Positions 8,300 to 17,950 of a stretch of 64,000 nt of DNA are shown here, piece after piece. The stretch is from Deinococcus piscis. Lineage in GTDB: Bacteria > Deinococcota > Deinococci > Deinococcales > Deinococcaceae. Position 1 is the first letter of the stretch; every line of letters begins with the position of its first letter. The position numbers were made by a program, and so were the translations under genes. The notes under the pieces were generated by a model, which was given only the letters and a program-made list of their open reading frames with translations, ran no database searches and was not told the origin of the DNA. The DNA is taken from assembly GCF_014653275.1 (NCBI RefSeq), contig NZ_BNAL01000001.1, positions 124,001 to 188,000 on the forward strand. Reading direction: 5' to 3'.

Positions 8300-9076
8300 A
8301 TGTCAGACACAGAACTGCTTACCCCCTACCAACTCGCCTCCTCCGCACTGGAGAGCACCGCTCAGGAGCGGGGCATTTCGGTGGTGGCCTTGCAGCAGGT
8401 GCTGGACCGTACCTTGCAGGAACAGGGCCTGGACGCCGCCGAGCTGAGCGCTGAGCAGTTGCAGGGCCTGCTCTTTCCTGCCCTGGACCGGGCCTATACC
8501 GACCTGCTGGACGAGGACGAGCGCCGCCGGATGCTGCGCGCACTGTCGGAACAGTTGGCTGCGCAGGAATTGGGGGCGGTGTTCACACCCACGGCGGCCA
8601 CCACTGACACCCTGACGCAACTGGGGGAGCAGAGCAGCTTGGCAGCCGAGAGCGAAGACACGGACAGTGAAGACTGGGATTTCGGCGAAGACGACTTCGA
8701 GCTTGAAGACCCTGAGTACCTGGCAGCCCCAGTCGCGCGGGCCTATGACCTGAGCCAGGGGGCCGATCAGACTCGTCTGATTGCCGAGCTGGGCCGAATC
8801 AGCGGCGTGCAGAGCGTGATGGTGTGCCGCGAAAACGGCGAGGTGGTGCAGGTGCGTTCGCTCAAGGATTTGTCGGCCCTGGGCAGCGTGGTGGCAGCCA
8901 CGGTGTTGCTGCTGCGCGGACGCTCTTTGCGGCTGATGTCGGCGCAGGTAGGCGGCACGGTGGTCTGTGTACGCCCCCTCGGCAGCTATGCCGTAGCCGT
9001 CCTGGCCGGACCTGAAGTGAACGTGGGCCGTCTGCTGGGAGAACTGGGGCAAGTCCAAACCGAGAATGCCGCTTGA
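8300..9076 (+). CDS. Roadblock/LC7-like domain protein
   Basis: The protein is 258 aa. The N-terminal half (1-110) is helical and acidic, followed by a very acidic Glu/Asp stretch (about 120-145) that is probably disordered. Residues about 160-255 resemble a roadblock/LC7 fold: helix DQTRLIAELGRISGV, strand SVMVCRENGEVV, a second helix, then strands ending in VAVLAGPEVNVGRLLGEL. Bacterial roadblock proteins such as MglB regulate small GTPases and polarity, but no GTPase gene is visible nearby. The start at ATG 8300 follows GAGGA with a 5-nt spacer; an in-frame GTG at 8288 is less likely. The next ATG follows the stop directly. Confidence 0.75.
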   Translation: MSDTELLTPYQLASSALESTAQERGISVVALQQVLDRTLQEQGLDAAELSAEQLQGLLFPALDRAYTDLLDEDERRRMLRALSEQLAAQELGAVFTPTAATTDTLTQLGEQSSLAAESEDTDSEDWDFGEDDFELEDPEYLAAPVARAYDLSQGADQTRLIAELGRISGVQSVMVCRENGEVVQVRSLKDLSALGSVVAATVLLLRGRSLRLMSAQVGGTVVCVRPLGSYAVAVLAGPEVNVGRLLGELGQVQTENAA

Positions 9077-10840
9077 ATGAAGCGAGTAGGAGCCTTCTTA
9101 CAGATTGCCCCAGCGCTGCAACCTGCGCTGCTGAGCGCGGTGCTGGTCTCCTTGCCTGCGGCGCAGGCGCAGGACCTCGGCGCCTACCGTGAGCTTGGCC
9201 ACGCGCTAAGCCGTGCCCAGAGCGTGCGGCCCACCGATGTCGGGGCGGCACTGATTGAGCTGGACCGCGCCGAAGGGGTCTTTGCTGTGCTGCGCCCCAG
9301 CCTGCGCACCCCACCCCTGAGCAGCAGTATTCAGGGGGCGCTGGACCAAGCGCGCGCTGCCCTGGCCCGTACCCCAACTGACTTGGAGGCGCAGACCCTC
9401 TACGCCCAGGCCTTGCTGCGGCACGCCCTCTATACCCAGACGCTACAGGACCTGTTGCAGGCCGATGTAGATACTGGGCCCAGGCTCAACCAGTTGGCAC
9501 AGGACTTCGGCCTGAATGCCGCTGACACGGCAGCCCTGCGCCGCGCCGGACAGTTCGGCCAGCCCGAAATTGCGGCCGCCCTGTTGCAGCAAGCCGCCGC
9601 CCGCCAGACTGTAGCTGTGCTGGCTCCTTGGCAAAGTGGCGCAGCTGCCCTCAGCCGGGATGAGGCCTACTTGCGGCTTACCCAAGCCAGTGGCTGGTAC
9701 TTGCACCTTGCAGAGCTGACGGGCGCTCCAGACGCAGCCACTTACAGTGCCTCCTTAAATCAGGTGGCGCAGGGCAACCTGGCAGGCAGCGCACAGTCAG
9801 TGCGGCAGCTGCACAGCACTGCGCTTCAGCTGCAGCAGTCCCTGCGTGACCAGCTGGCAGCAGCGCAGTCCTCAGCAGAAAAGCCAGCAGTCCCGCAGAG
9901 GGAAACCCCCGGTGCGCCTGGTGGGCAGGCACAGGCCACAGCGGCGCAGGCCACCAGCAGTGTGATCGTCGTCCCGGCCATTCCAGAGCATCCGTCGGCG
10001 ACAGCGCCCACAGTCGGCTCACCTGCCAGGACCCCTGGCGGCAGCGCCCCAAATATCACGGCGATTTACGCCACCCTGGCCCGCGCTCTGGCAGCAGCAG
10101 GCAGTCAGGATCAGGCCGCCGCCCAGAGCGCTCTGTCACAGGCCGCTCAAGCGGTAGATACTTTGCCCACGGGTCTGCAGGGTCAAGCTACCACTGAGCT
10201 GGCGGCTCACCTGCACAGCCTGTCCAAACGCTCCTGGATAGAGCCCAGCGACATCGCCGCCGAAATCATGCAGCTGCGGGAGTTGGAGAAGCAAGCCCAG
10301 AGCGCTCCCCGGGCAGGCACAGCGGCACCGCAGGTCCACGCTCTCACCACTCGTCTGTGGAGTGGGCAGATTCAGGCGCTGGCCTTTTTGCTGCTGACTG
10401 CGCTGCTTCCGCTGCCCTTTTATTTCAAGTTCCAGGCACTGGGCCACCAAAAAGGTGAGTGGGCCCTCATCGTGACTGGCATAGGGATGCTGGTGATTCC
10501 TGCTTTTACCGAAGGCCTAACCATTCTGTTCAGCTGGCTCGGCAATGCGCTGGGCATTCCCTTGCTGGAACATGCAGCGCTGCTCAGCATGCGCCACAGT
10601 CCCCTGGGGCATCTCTTGTGGTGGCTGTTCACCCTGATCGGCATCCTGCTCATGACCGCTGGCTTTTATCAGCTCTCGTGCAGACGCAAGCAGGTGGCTT
10701 TGGCCAAGGCCCGCTGGACCAGTGCCCGGAGTCAAGTCACCACCGAAGAAGCTGCTCCTCCCGAACCCCAGTCTGACAAGCTGACCCGCTGGACCCAACC
10801 CGTCCGGTGGCCCGGCACCAAGCCTACAGACGACACCTGA
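9077..10840 (+). CDS. Exported multi-domain membrane protein of unknown function
   Basis: This 587-aa protein has a Sec signal peptide (MKRV... with a likely cut after AQA near residue 32), a long Ala/Gln-rich helical region to about residue 270, a Pro/Thr/Ala linker (about 275-325), another helical region, and three hydrophobic segments near 435-455, 462-485 and 513-533. A basic, Pro-rich tail follows. The Ala/Gln/Leu helices resemble TPR-like or coiled-coil repeats without a clear consensus. It begins at the base after the stop of the roadblock gene, so it is likely translationally coupled. No family is recognised. Its position suggests joint action at the envelope with the two genes upstream. 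Confidence 0.75.
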   Translation: MKRVGAFLQIAPALQPALLSAVLVSLPAAQAQDLGAYRELGHALSRAQSVRPTDVGAALIELDRAEGVFAVLRPSLRTPPLSSSIQGALDQARAALARTPTDLEAQTLYAQALLRHALYTQTLQDLLQADVDTGPRLNQLAQDFGLNAADTAALRRAGQFGQPEIAAALLQQAAARQTVAVLAPWQSGAAALSRDEAYLRLTQASGWYLHLAELTGAPDAATYSASLNQVAQGNLAGSAQSVRQLHSTALQLQQSLRDQLAAAQSSAEKPAVPQRETPGAPGGQAQATAAQATSSVIVVPAIPEHPSATAPTVGSPARTPGGSAPNITAIYATLARALAAAGSQDQAAAQSALSQAAQAVDTLPTGLQGQATTELAAHLHSLSKRSWIEPSDIAAEIMQLRELEKQAQSAPRAGTAAPQVHALTTRLWSGQIQALAFLLLTALLPLPFYFKFQALGHQKGEWALIVTGIGMLVIPAFTEGLTILFSWLGNALGIPLLEHAALLSMRHSPLGHLLWWLFTLIGILLMTAGFYQLSCRRKQVALAKARWTSARSQVTTEEAAPPEPQSDKLTRWTQPVRWPGTKPTDDT

Positions 10841-10900
10841 TACGGAGCATAAGAGAAAAGCTGGAATCTGCACTCAGACATTCGGTGGGGGCGCTTCTCC

Positions 10901-10952
10901 AGAGGCCAAGGCAGCAGGCCTGAGGAACTCGGTATTGCCTGCCTTGGCCTCT
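10901..10952. repeat. 14-bp perfect inverted repeat between convergent genes
   Basis: AGAGGCCAAGGCAG (10901-10914) pairs with CTGCCTTGGCCTCT (10939-10952) across a 24-nt loop. No T-run follows on either strand. It lies between the gene ending at 10840 and groEL, and may stabilise 3' ends or be a small dispersed element. Confidence 0.7.
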
Positions 10953-10976
10953 CTGTAAATCCTGCTGAGAAGCCAA

Positions 10977-11006
10977 GCAAAAAGCCGAGGCATTCGCCCC
11001 GGCTCT
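10977..11006 (-). terminator. Rho-independent terminator of groEL
   Basis: On the minus strand the stem AGCCGGGGC/GCCTCGGCT (one mismatch) closes on GAAT and is followed by TTTTTGCTT. It starts about 20 bp past the groEL stop. Confidence 0.8.
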
Positions 11007-11024
11007 TTGCTTGGCACTTCAGGT

Positions 11025-12665
<1,641 letters not shown>

Positions 12666-12749
12666 ATTTCTTACTCCTTTGAAGGGGAAGGGCGTTAAGG
12701 ACCAAAGGGCCAAGAGCTACACACCAGGCGGTCCGTAGCTCACAGCCTC

Positions 12750-13037
12750 TTACTCAACGATGGCGAGGATGTCGCGCTCGGACAGCAGGGAGTAGTCCTT
12801 GCCGTCTACGCTGACTTCAGTGCCGCCGTACTTGGCGAAGTAAACGGTGTCGCCCACATTCACTTCCAGGGCCACACGCTGGCCGCTCTCCAGCATTTTG
12901 CCGGTGCCAACAGCCACAACTTTGCCGCGCTGGCTCTTTTCCTTGGCGGTGTCAGGCACGTACAGGCCACCAGCGGTCTTCTGCTCTGCTTCTTCGATGA
13001 TTTCGACCAGTACACGGTCTCCGAGGGGTTTCAACAT
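12750..13037 (-). CDS. groES: 10-kDa co-chaperonin GroES
   Basis: GroES is the heptameric lid of the GroEL cage. The 95-aa protein opens with [12 protein letters not shown], carries the mobile-loop segment [14 protein letters not shown] (about 21-34), and ends [10 protein letters not shown], all typical. AAGGAGG stands 7 nt before the ATG. The promoter at 13147-13175 serves it. The 100-bp leader shows no CIRCE inverted repeat, so HrcA control of the usual kind is not indicated. Confidence 0.97.
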   Translation of the reverse strand: MLKPLGDRVLVEIIEEAEQKTAGGLYVPDTAKEKSQRGKVVAVGTGKMLESGQRVALEVNVGDTVYFAKYGGTEVSVDGKDYSLLSERDILAIVE

Positions 13038-13146
13038 GTGGGGACCTCCTTGAAATGAGTTGAGAGATGGAAAAAGGTTTCCGGCAGCAAGGCCAGCACC
13101 AAAAACGGTGTCCAGGACAAGCCTACGGGCTTTCTCCTTAGGGTCA

Positions 13147-13175
13147 AGCTAAAGCCGAAACCGCAAAAATGTCAA
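13147..13175 (-). promoter_or_regulatory. Probable groESL promoter
   Basis: A consensus -35 TTGACA (13175-13170 on the minus strand) lies 17 bp from TTAGCT (13152-13147). It sits about 110 bp before groES. A second weaker set, TTGACC then TAGGCT 16 bp on, lies just downstream. Confidence 0.6.
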
Positions 13176-13255
13176 GTGGACCCCCCAATAAATCTGAGTC
13201 ATTCAGACTCAACTTGCGTATGGAACGGGGTTTTGCAGGAAGGCACCAACGAAAC

Positions 13256-13291
13256 GGATATAAAATGTATATATGTCATTTATATATATCC
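13256..13291. promoter_or_regulatory. AT-rich palindrome containing an RDRM-like (DdrO box) site
   Basis: Near-symmetric arms starting GGATATAAAATG and ending CATTTATATATATCC flank TATATATGT. Positions 13271-13287 match the Deinococcus RDRM consensus TTATGTCATTGACATAA at 13 of 17 bases: the left half TATGTCATT is exact and the right half is degenerate. It lies 32 bp before ATG 13319 and covers or follows a TATAAA -10-like box. It could be a DdrO site or an operator for the downstream protein's own ribbon-helix-helix domain. Confidence 0.55.
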
Positions 13292-13318
13292 TACTGGTGT
13301 CCTCGCGAGAGTGTGCCG

Positions 13319-13924
13319 ATGCCTGCTAGACCAGTCATTCTGCGCCCTGACGGGTGGCAGGCAGCTCTAGCACAGCTGGGACAGGCACCGCTGAGCGTAG
13401 CGAGGCTGGATGTGGACCACTTTGCGCAGTTAGGCGAAAGCCTGGGCCGCACTGAGGCCGAGGGGCTGCTGCGCAGCCTGGAACGGCTGCTGAGTGCCGA
13501 ACTGCCTTCAGGTGCCGTAGTGGGCCAAATCAGTGAGGACGAGTACGCCGTGCTGCTGCCCGAAACCTCGCCTGAAACGGCCCTGCGCCTGATGGACATG
13601 GTGGTGCGGCAGTTCGCCCGTCACCGCGATCCCCGCTGGCCGCGCAGCGTGGGCCTCAGCGCTGGGGTCGCCGCGCAGCCTGCGCACGCCCGCACCCCTG
13701 CGGAACTGCTGCTGGCCGCCGATGAAGCCCTACACCGCGCCAAACGCGAGGGCCGGGGCCGCGCCTGCCTGTACACCCCAGCCAAAATGGTCCTGAAAAG
13801 TAACTACTACCCGCGCAGCCAACTGGACCGCCTGAAAAAGCGTGCCAAAGCCGAGGGCCGCAGCGAAGCGGACGTGCTGCGGGCCGCCCTGGAAGCGTAT
13901 CTGGCACAGGAAGCACAGGGATAA
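13319..13924 (+). CDS. Degenerate GGDEF domain fused to a ribbon-helix-helix domain
   Basis: The protein is 201 aa. Residues about 20-155 form a GGDEF-like domain: the metal-site start is kept as ARLDVDHFAQLGESLGR, the signature GGDEF is replaced by SEDEY, and the late motif ADEALHRAKREGRGR is typical. No RxxD inhibitory site is visible, so diguanylate cyclase activity is doubtful; nucleotide sensing is possible. Residues about 160-200 look like a ribbon-helix-helix DNA-binding domain (strand then two helices, YYPRSQLDRLKKRAKAEG and SEADVLRAALEAYL). The fusion suggests a nucleotide-responsive transcription factor (inference). The start at 13319 is chosen because the upstream in-frame extension would run through the palindrome at 13256-13291. 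The gene diverges from groESL. Confidence 0.75.
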   Translation: MPARPVILRPDGWQAALAQLGQAPLSVARLDVDHFAQLGESLGRTEAEGLLRSLERLLSAELPSGAVVGQISEDEYAVLLPETSPETALRLMDMVVRQFARHRDPRWPRSVGLSAGVAAQPAHARTPAELLLAADEALHRAKREGRGRACLYTPAKMVLKSNYYPRSQLDRLKKRAKAEGRSEADVLRAALEAYLAQEAQG

Positions 13925-13986
13925 GGGCAAGGAGGCAGAAGGCGGAAAATGGCTCCAGCTCAAGCTTTCATCCTTCTGCGGTCACC

Positions 13987-14568
13987 TCAATCCAGCTGCC
14001 GCACCAGCGCCCGCATGCGTGAGGTATCTACGCGGTCCGCTGTGATTTCCATCATGACGCTGTCAAAGCGCTCCTGCCCCAGCCGCACAGCACCGGTACG
14101 CCGCCCGATTTCGCGGAAACCGACCTTTTCGTAGGCGCGAATGCCCCGGACGTTGTAGGCAAAGACGTTGAGGGTGATGTTGTACAGCCCCAGGAAGTAC
14201 ATGCCATATTCCACCATCAGGCTGACCGCCTCCGTGCCGTAGCCGCCGCCCCAGTGGTCTGGGCTATGCACGCTGATGCCCAGCTCGGCGGTGCCGTGCC
14301 GGTGGTTGATGCCGCGCAGGTCCAGGCCGCCAATGAACTGCTCGGTTTCCCGTGCATAGATACCAAACGTGACCTGCTCCGGGCTGCTTTTGCTCACGCT
14401 GTCAAAGTAAGCTTGTTCATCCTCCAAGCTAAATGCGCCGCCAAAGGCCCCAAGATAGGTGGTTAGCTCCAGATTGGCGAAATAGCGTGCCATGTCAGGC
14501 ACGTCTTCACGGCGCAATCTGGCCAGCACGACTTTTTGACCGGTAAGGACAGGAAACAGTTCGCTCAT
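13987..14568 (-). CDS. GNAT-family N-acetyltransferase (RimJ/RimL type)
   Basis: This 193-aa protein has the RimJ/RimL-like GNAT layout: N-terminal VLARLRREDVPDMARYF, the acceptor region FIGGLDLRGINHRHGTAELGI, the acetyl-CoA loop HWGGGYGTEAVSLMVEYG (Q/RxxGxG/A-like) and the final NVRGIRAYEKVGFREIGR. The acetylated target cannot be told; members modify ribosomal protein N-termini, amino acids or antibiotics. The start is ATG 14568; the frame stays open much further upstream, but that part is antisense to the gene at 14680 and has no coding character. It diverges from that gene. Confidence 0.88.
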   Translation of the reverse strand: MSELFPVLTGQKVVLARLRREDVPDMARYFANLELTTYLGAFGGAFSLEDEQAYFDSVSKSSPEQVTFGIYARETEQFIGGLDLRGINHRHGTAELGISVHSPDHWGGGYGTEAVSLMVEYGMYFLGLYNITLNVFAYNVRGIRAYEKVGFREIGRRTGAVRLGQERFDSVMMEITADRVDTSRMRALVRQLD

Positions 14569-14679
14569 GGCCCAGGCTAACGCAGCTCCGGCGGCGGGCC
14601 ATAAGCCAGATGGCGGATTGCACCTTTTGAATGATGCCGCCAAGCGCCGCAGTGCGTAGCCTGCGCACTGGGAGGCTCC

Positions 14680-15381
14680 ATGAACAATCAACGCTATCTG
14701 ACTCTGTATTCCGCAGCCGTAACCGCCCTGCTGGGCGTCATGCTCTTTACCAGTGGCGGTGCCGCCGGGCCGCGCCAGCAACAGCTGGAGGTGCTGGACG
14801 TACAGCGCATCAATATCCGTGAACCGGACGGCACTCTGCGGGCGGTGCTGTCGGGCAGGGCCACACTGCCCGGAGCTATCATCCGGGGCAAGGAATACCC
14901 GCATCCCAGGGAACAGGCCGGGATGCTCTTCTACAACGACGAAGGCACCGAGAGTGGCGGCCTGGTCTTTGATGGAGCAAAAGGAAACAGTGCGGGCAGC
15001 CTGACCTTCGATGCCTATGAGCAAGACCAGATTCTTCAGCTGGTCGGGATGACCCAGGGCAGCCGCTCCGCTGCCGGGCTGATGGTCAATGACCGCCCGC
15101 AGCGTTCTATTGTGCAGGACCTGGAGGAACAGGCCCAGCTCAAAGCTCTGCCAGAACCTGAGCGGACCCGGCTGCTCAGCGAGCGCGCCAGCAGCGGCTA
15201 CTACGGACAGCAGCGGATGTTCATCGGCAAGACCAACGACAAGGCCACCATTGTGCTGGCCGACAAATCCGGGACGCCCCGGCTGCAACTGGCGGTTTCT
15301 GCGGCAGGGCAGGCCAGCATTGACTTTTTGGATGAGCAGGGAGCAGTCGTCAAATCGCTGACGGCAGACCACCTGAACTGA
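14680..15381 (+). CDS. Exported or membrane-anchored conserved hypothetical protein
   Basis: The 233-aa protein begins with a signal anchor (residues about 6-28, LTLYSAAVTALLGVMLFTSG), then a globular domain rich in beta-strands with repeated short motifs such as IREPDGTLRAVLSGRA, MLFYNDEGTESGGLVFDG, FIGKTNDKATIVLADKSG and DFLDEQGAVVKSLTAD. The strand-turn pattern with DG or DE turns suggests a repeat beta-sheet protein outside the cytoplasm. I cannot assign a function. A GGGAGG ribosome binding site lies 5 nt before the ATG. A peptide deformylase gene follows after about 100 bp and is probably separate. Confidence 0.75.
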   Translation: MNNQRYLTLYSAAVTALLGVMLFTSGGAAGPRQQQLEVLDVQRINIREPDGTLRAVLSGRATLPGAIIRGKEYPHPREQAGMLFYNDEGTESGGLVFDGAKGNSAGSLTFDAYEQDQILQLVGMTQGSRSAAGLMVNDRPQRSIVQDLEEQAQLKALPEPERTRLLSERASSGYYGQQRMFIGKTNDKATIVLADKSGTPRLQLAVSAAGQASIDFLDEQGAVVKSLTADHLN

Positions 15382-15385
15382 GCAA

Positions 15386-15416
15386 CTGGTCTGTTTATGC
15401 CCTGGTCTGTTTATGC
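15386..15416 (+). repeat. Two-copy 16-bp tandem repeat
   Basis: CTGGTCTGTTTATGC occurs at 15386-15400 and again at 15402-15416, with one base between the copies. It lies just after the stop of the preceding gene and before def. No function is apparent. Confidence 0.8.
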
Positions 15417-15485
15417 ACTGGCCTGTGCAGGCCATTTGGCGGGGCCTGCCTTCCAGGCCGGGCATTTGCGCTAAAAAAGGAAGTT

Positions 15486-16145
15486 ATGAGCACGCCTGCT
15501 TCCATCTACCCGATTCGCCTGTACGGCGACCCCGTGCTGCGCCGCAAAGCCCGCCCCCTGGGGCACACCGATACCCTAACCGTGCCCGGATTCGCGCCCC
15601 AGAGCCTGCGCGAAGTGGCGGATACCATGCTGGAAACGATGTTTGCCGCCCGTGGTGTGGGCCTGGCCGCGCCGCAGGTGGGCCTGGGCGTGCGGATGTT
15701 TGTGGCAGTGGAATACGACGACAACGAAGAAGAGAATGAGGGCAAGGAGACGCCGCTCAAATCCCGCGTGCTGCGCGAGTACGTGATGCTGAATCCCCGG
15801 CTGACCGTGATCAACAAGAAAAAGGACCGCTCCGAAACCGAGGGCTGCCTGAGCATTCCCGACATCTATGAAGAGGGCGTGCCGCGCGCCCGCGCCGTGC
15901 GGGTGGAGTACACCGATCTGGACGGAGAGGCGCAGGTCGTAGAGGCCGAGGACTATCTGGCCCGCGTGTTCCAACACGAAAATGACCACCTGGACGGCAA
16001 GCTGTTTCTGGACCATCTGCCGCAGGACGTGGTCAACGACCACCGCGCCGCCCTGCTTGCCATGCAGCGCCAGGCCCGGCTGAACCTGGACCGCTTGGCG
16101 CAGCAGGCCCGGTACGGCGAGGAGCACCGTGACGAGCGGCTCTGA
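15486..16145 (+). CDS. def: Peptide deformylase
   Basis: Removes the formyl group from the N-terminal methionine of new proteins. The 219-aa protein has all three active-site motifs: GVGLAAPQVG (57-66), EGCLSIP (C121 as metal ligand) and QHENDHLDG (H164, E165, H168). An acidic insert of about 20 residues near positions 77-90 (YDDNEEENEGKE) lengthens it beyond the usual 170-190 aa. AAGGAAG precedes the ATG. fmt overlaps its 3' end by 17 bp, giving the classic def-fmt operon in which fmt adds the formyl group that def later removes. Confidence 0.97.
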   Translation: MSTPASIYPIRLYGDPVLRRKARPLGHTDTLTVPGFAPQSLREVADTMLETMFAARGVGLAAPQVGLGVRMFVAVEYDDNEEENEGKETPLKSRVLREYVMLNPRLTVINKKKDRSETEGCLSIPDIYEEGVPRARAVRVEYTDLDGEAQVVEAEDYLARVFQHENDHLDGKLFLDHLPQDVVNDHRAALLAMQRQARLNLDRLAQQARYGEEHRDERL

Positions 16146-17166
16146 AACGGGAAGCTCCGCCATCCGCCGGGTGGCTTTTTTTGGGTCGCCCGCTTTTGCG
16201 CTGCCGGTGCTTGAAGCGCTGCACGGGGCCTTCGAGGTGGTGCTGGTGGTCAGTCAACCGGACAAGCCGGTGGGACGCGGCCTGAAGCTGACGCCGCCCC
16301 CGGTGGCCGCCCGCGCCGCCGAGTTGGGACTGAAGCTGGCACAACCCAGGAAGCTGCGCGGCAACGCCGAGTTCGAGGCGGAATTGCGGGCGTCGGGGGC
16401 CGAAGTCGCTGTGACCTGTGCTTATGGCAAGCTGCTGCCTCAAAGTCTGCTGGACGCGCTGCCCTACGGCTTTTTGAATACCCACACCAGCCTGCTGCCC
16501 AAATGGCGGGGAGCCGCCCCGATTCAGTGGGCCCTGATTGAGGGTGAAAGCGTCACCGGGACCACCATCATGCAGACCGACGCCGGCATGGACACCGGCC
16601 CGGTACTGCGGCAAGAGGAACTGACTGTAGCGCCCGAGTGGACAGCGCTGGAGCTGAGTGCCGCGCTGTCGCAGCAAGCGGCCCGCTTGGCGGTACAGAC
16701 CGTTCGGGAGCGGCCTGGGCTGACGCCGCAGCCGCAGGACCATGGCCAGGCCACCCACGCACCTCTGCTGACCAAAGAAGACGGTTTCGTGCGGTGGCAG
16801 GAACCGGCCCAGGCCATCGTGAACCGCTACCGGGGCGTGGCTGCCTGGCCGCAGACGACGGCCTTTTTGGGCGGCACCCGCCTGAAGCTGGATGGGCTCA
16901 GCGCAGTGCCAGCAGGCAGCGGGCAGCCCGGCACAGGACAGCCCGGCACCGTGCTGGGCACCGACGGCGACGCCCTGCTGGTGGCCGCTGCCGAAGGGGC
17001 TGTGCGTATCCAGACCGTGCAGCCCGCCAGCAAGAAGCCGCAGCCAGCTGCACGCTGGGCAGCGTCTCAGGGCCTGGGAGCCGGAAGCCAGTTTGACCTC
17101 TGGGCGCCCACCTCCCAGAAAATGGCACCCCAGAAATCAGCCCCGCAGGAACTGGCGGGCCCCTAA
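16129..17166 (+). CDS. fmt: Methionyl-tRNA formyltransferase
   Basis: Transfers a formyl group from 10-formyl-THF to initiator Met-tRNA. The 345-aa protein shows the N-terminal RRVAFFGSPAFALPVLEAL, the folate-binding HTSLLPKWRGAAPIQWAL (about 124-141) and DTGPVLRQEEL downstream, followed by the C-terminal tRNA-binding domain. The start is GTG 16129 inside the end of def; no in-frame ATG exists before the conserved region. An extra 20-residue tail rich in Ala, Pro and Gln follows the domain. Expression is probably coupled to def. Confidence 0.96.
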   Translation: MTSGSETGSSAIRRVAFFGSPAFALPVLEALHGAFEVVLVVSQPDKPVGRGLKLTPPPVAARAAELGLKLAQPRKLRGNAEFEAELRASGAEVAVTCAYGKLLPQSLLDALPYGFLNTHTSLLPKWRGAAPIQWALIEGESVTGTTIMQTDAGMDTGPVLRQEELTVAPEWTALELSAALSQQAARLAVQTVRERPGLTPQPQDHGQATHAPLLTKEDGFVRWQEPAQAIVNRYRGVAAWPQTTAFLGGTRLKLDGLSAVPAGSGQPGTGQPGTVLGTDGDALLVAAAEGAVRIQTVQPASKKPQPAARWAASQGLGAGSQFDLWAPTSQKMAPQKSAPQELAGP

Positions 17167-17182
17167 GCGCGTAACGACCAGC

Positions 17183-17806
17183 ATGACCCTGCAATACGTC
17201 ACTTTCCCTGTCCAAATGGAATTCCGCCTCAGCGTCCGCACCGAGATTCGGGTAACAGACGCTGAAGGGCGGCTGCTGGCGGTGGTCAAAGAAAAGCTGT
17301 TCAGCGTGCGCGACGAAGTCCGCATCTACGCCGACGAAGCCAAGCGTCAGCAGATTTATTCCATCCGGGCCAAGGGCTTGTTGGCAGGCGCTATGGACTG
17401 GAAAGCGCAGCGTCTGATTGTGGCCGGGGATGGCCGCCCCGTTGGTGCGCTGGGGTCACAGGGCGTACGGACCCTCTGGGGAGCAGCCTACGACCTGCTG
17501 GACGCCCAGGGCCAGCCGCGCTACACCATCCGCGACGACAAGCCCTGGATGAGCTTTGTAGAAGGCGCGGTAGACGCCATTCCCTTTGTGGGCAACTTCC
17601 TGGCCCTGGGCTTTGACTACCTTGTGAACCCCACCTATACCGTGCGTGACGCTCAGGGGGCAGAAGTGGCCCGGATCAGCAAGAACCGCTCGCTGCTGTC
17701 ACGGCGCTTCACCGTGCAGGAGTTGCAGCCCATCGCTGGCCCAGACGCCGAGTTGCTGCTCACGGGCCTGATTCAGCTGGTCCTGCGCGAGCGTGACCGG
17801 GGCTAA
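17183..17806 (+). CDS. LURP-one/scramblase-like family protein
   Basis: This 207-aa protein resembles the LURP-one-related (tubby-like, phospholipid-scramblase-like) fold. It has a strand-rich body with RTEIRVTDAEGRLLAVVKEKLF, IYSIRAKGLLAGAMDW, a hydrophobic helix at about 130-150 (VDAIPFVGNFLALGFDYLV), and TYTVRDAQGAEVARISKNRS. The family is poorly characterised in bacteria; lipid or membrane association is the usual guess. No signal peptide is present. The ATG lies 16 bp past fmt, so it may be read with def-fmt, though no functional link is evident. Confidence 0.75.
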   Translation: MTLQYVTFPVQMEFRLSVRTEIRVTDAEGRLLAVVKEKLFSVRDEVRIYADEAKRQQIYSIRAKGLLAGAMDWKAQRLIVAGDGRPVGALGSQGVRTLWGAAYDLLDAQGQPRYTIRDDKPWMSFVEGAVDAIPFVGNFLALGFDYLVNPTYTVRDAQGAEVARISKNRSLLSRRFTVQELQPIAGPDAELLLTGLIQLVLRERDRG

Positions 17807-17950
17807 AGCCATTGCCCTGAAGATGGCGTGCTCCTCCCAGCGAAGGCGCTAAGCGACAGTTGAAGGACACTCGCCCAAAAAAAGCTTTCTTTCTGAACGG
17901 ACTGGAATAGCTTCACCAGAAAGCAAGTGCGGAATACTGGTAGGGACGCG

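Noticed and set aside
9600..10340. Amino-acid repeats in the 587-aa protein as a tandem repeat family
   Set aside because: Ala/Gln richness gives a repetitive look, but no fixed period or consensus could be set.
13038..13170. CIRCE element before groES
   Set aside because: No TTAGCACTC-N9-GAGTGCTAA-like repeat can be found.
14569..15465. Upstream extension of the acetyltransferase frame to about 492 codons
   Set aside because: The extension lies antisense to the exported protein gene at 14680-15381 and adds no recognisable domain; the GNAT protein starts at 14568.
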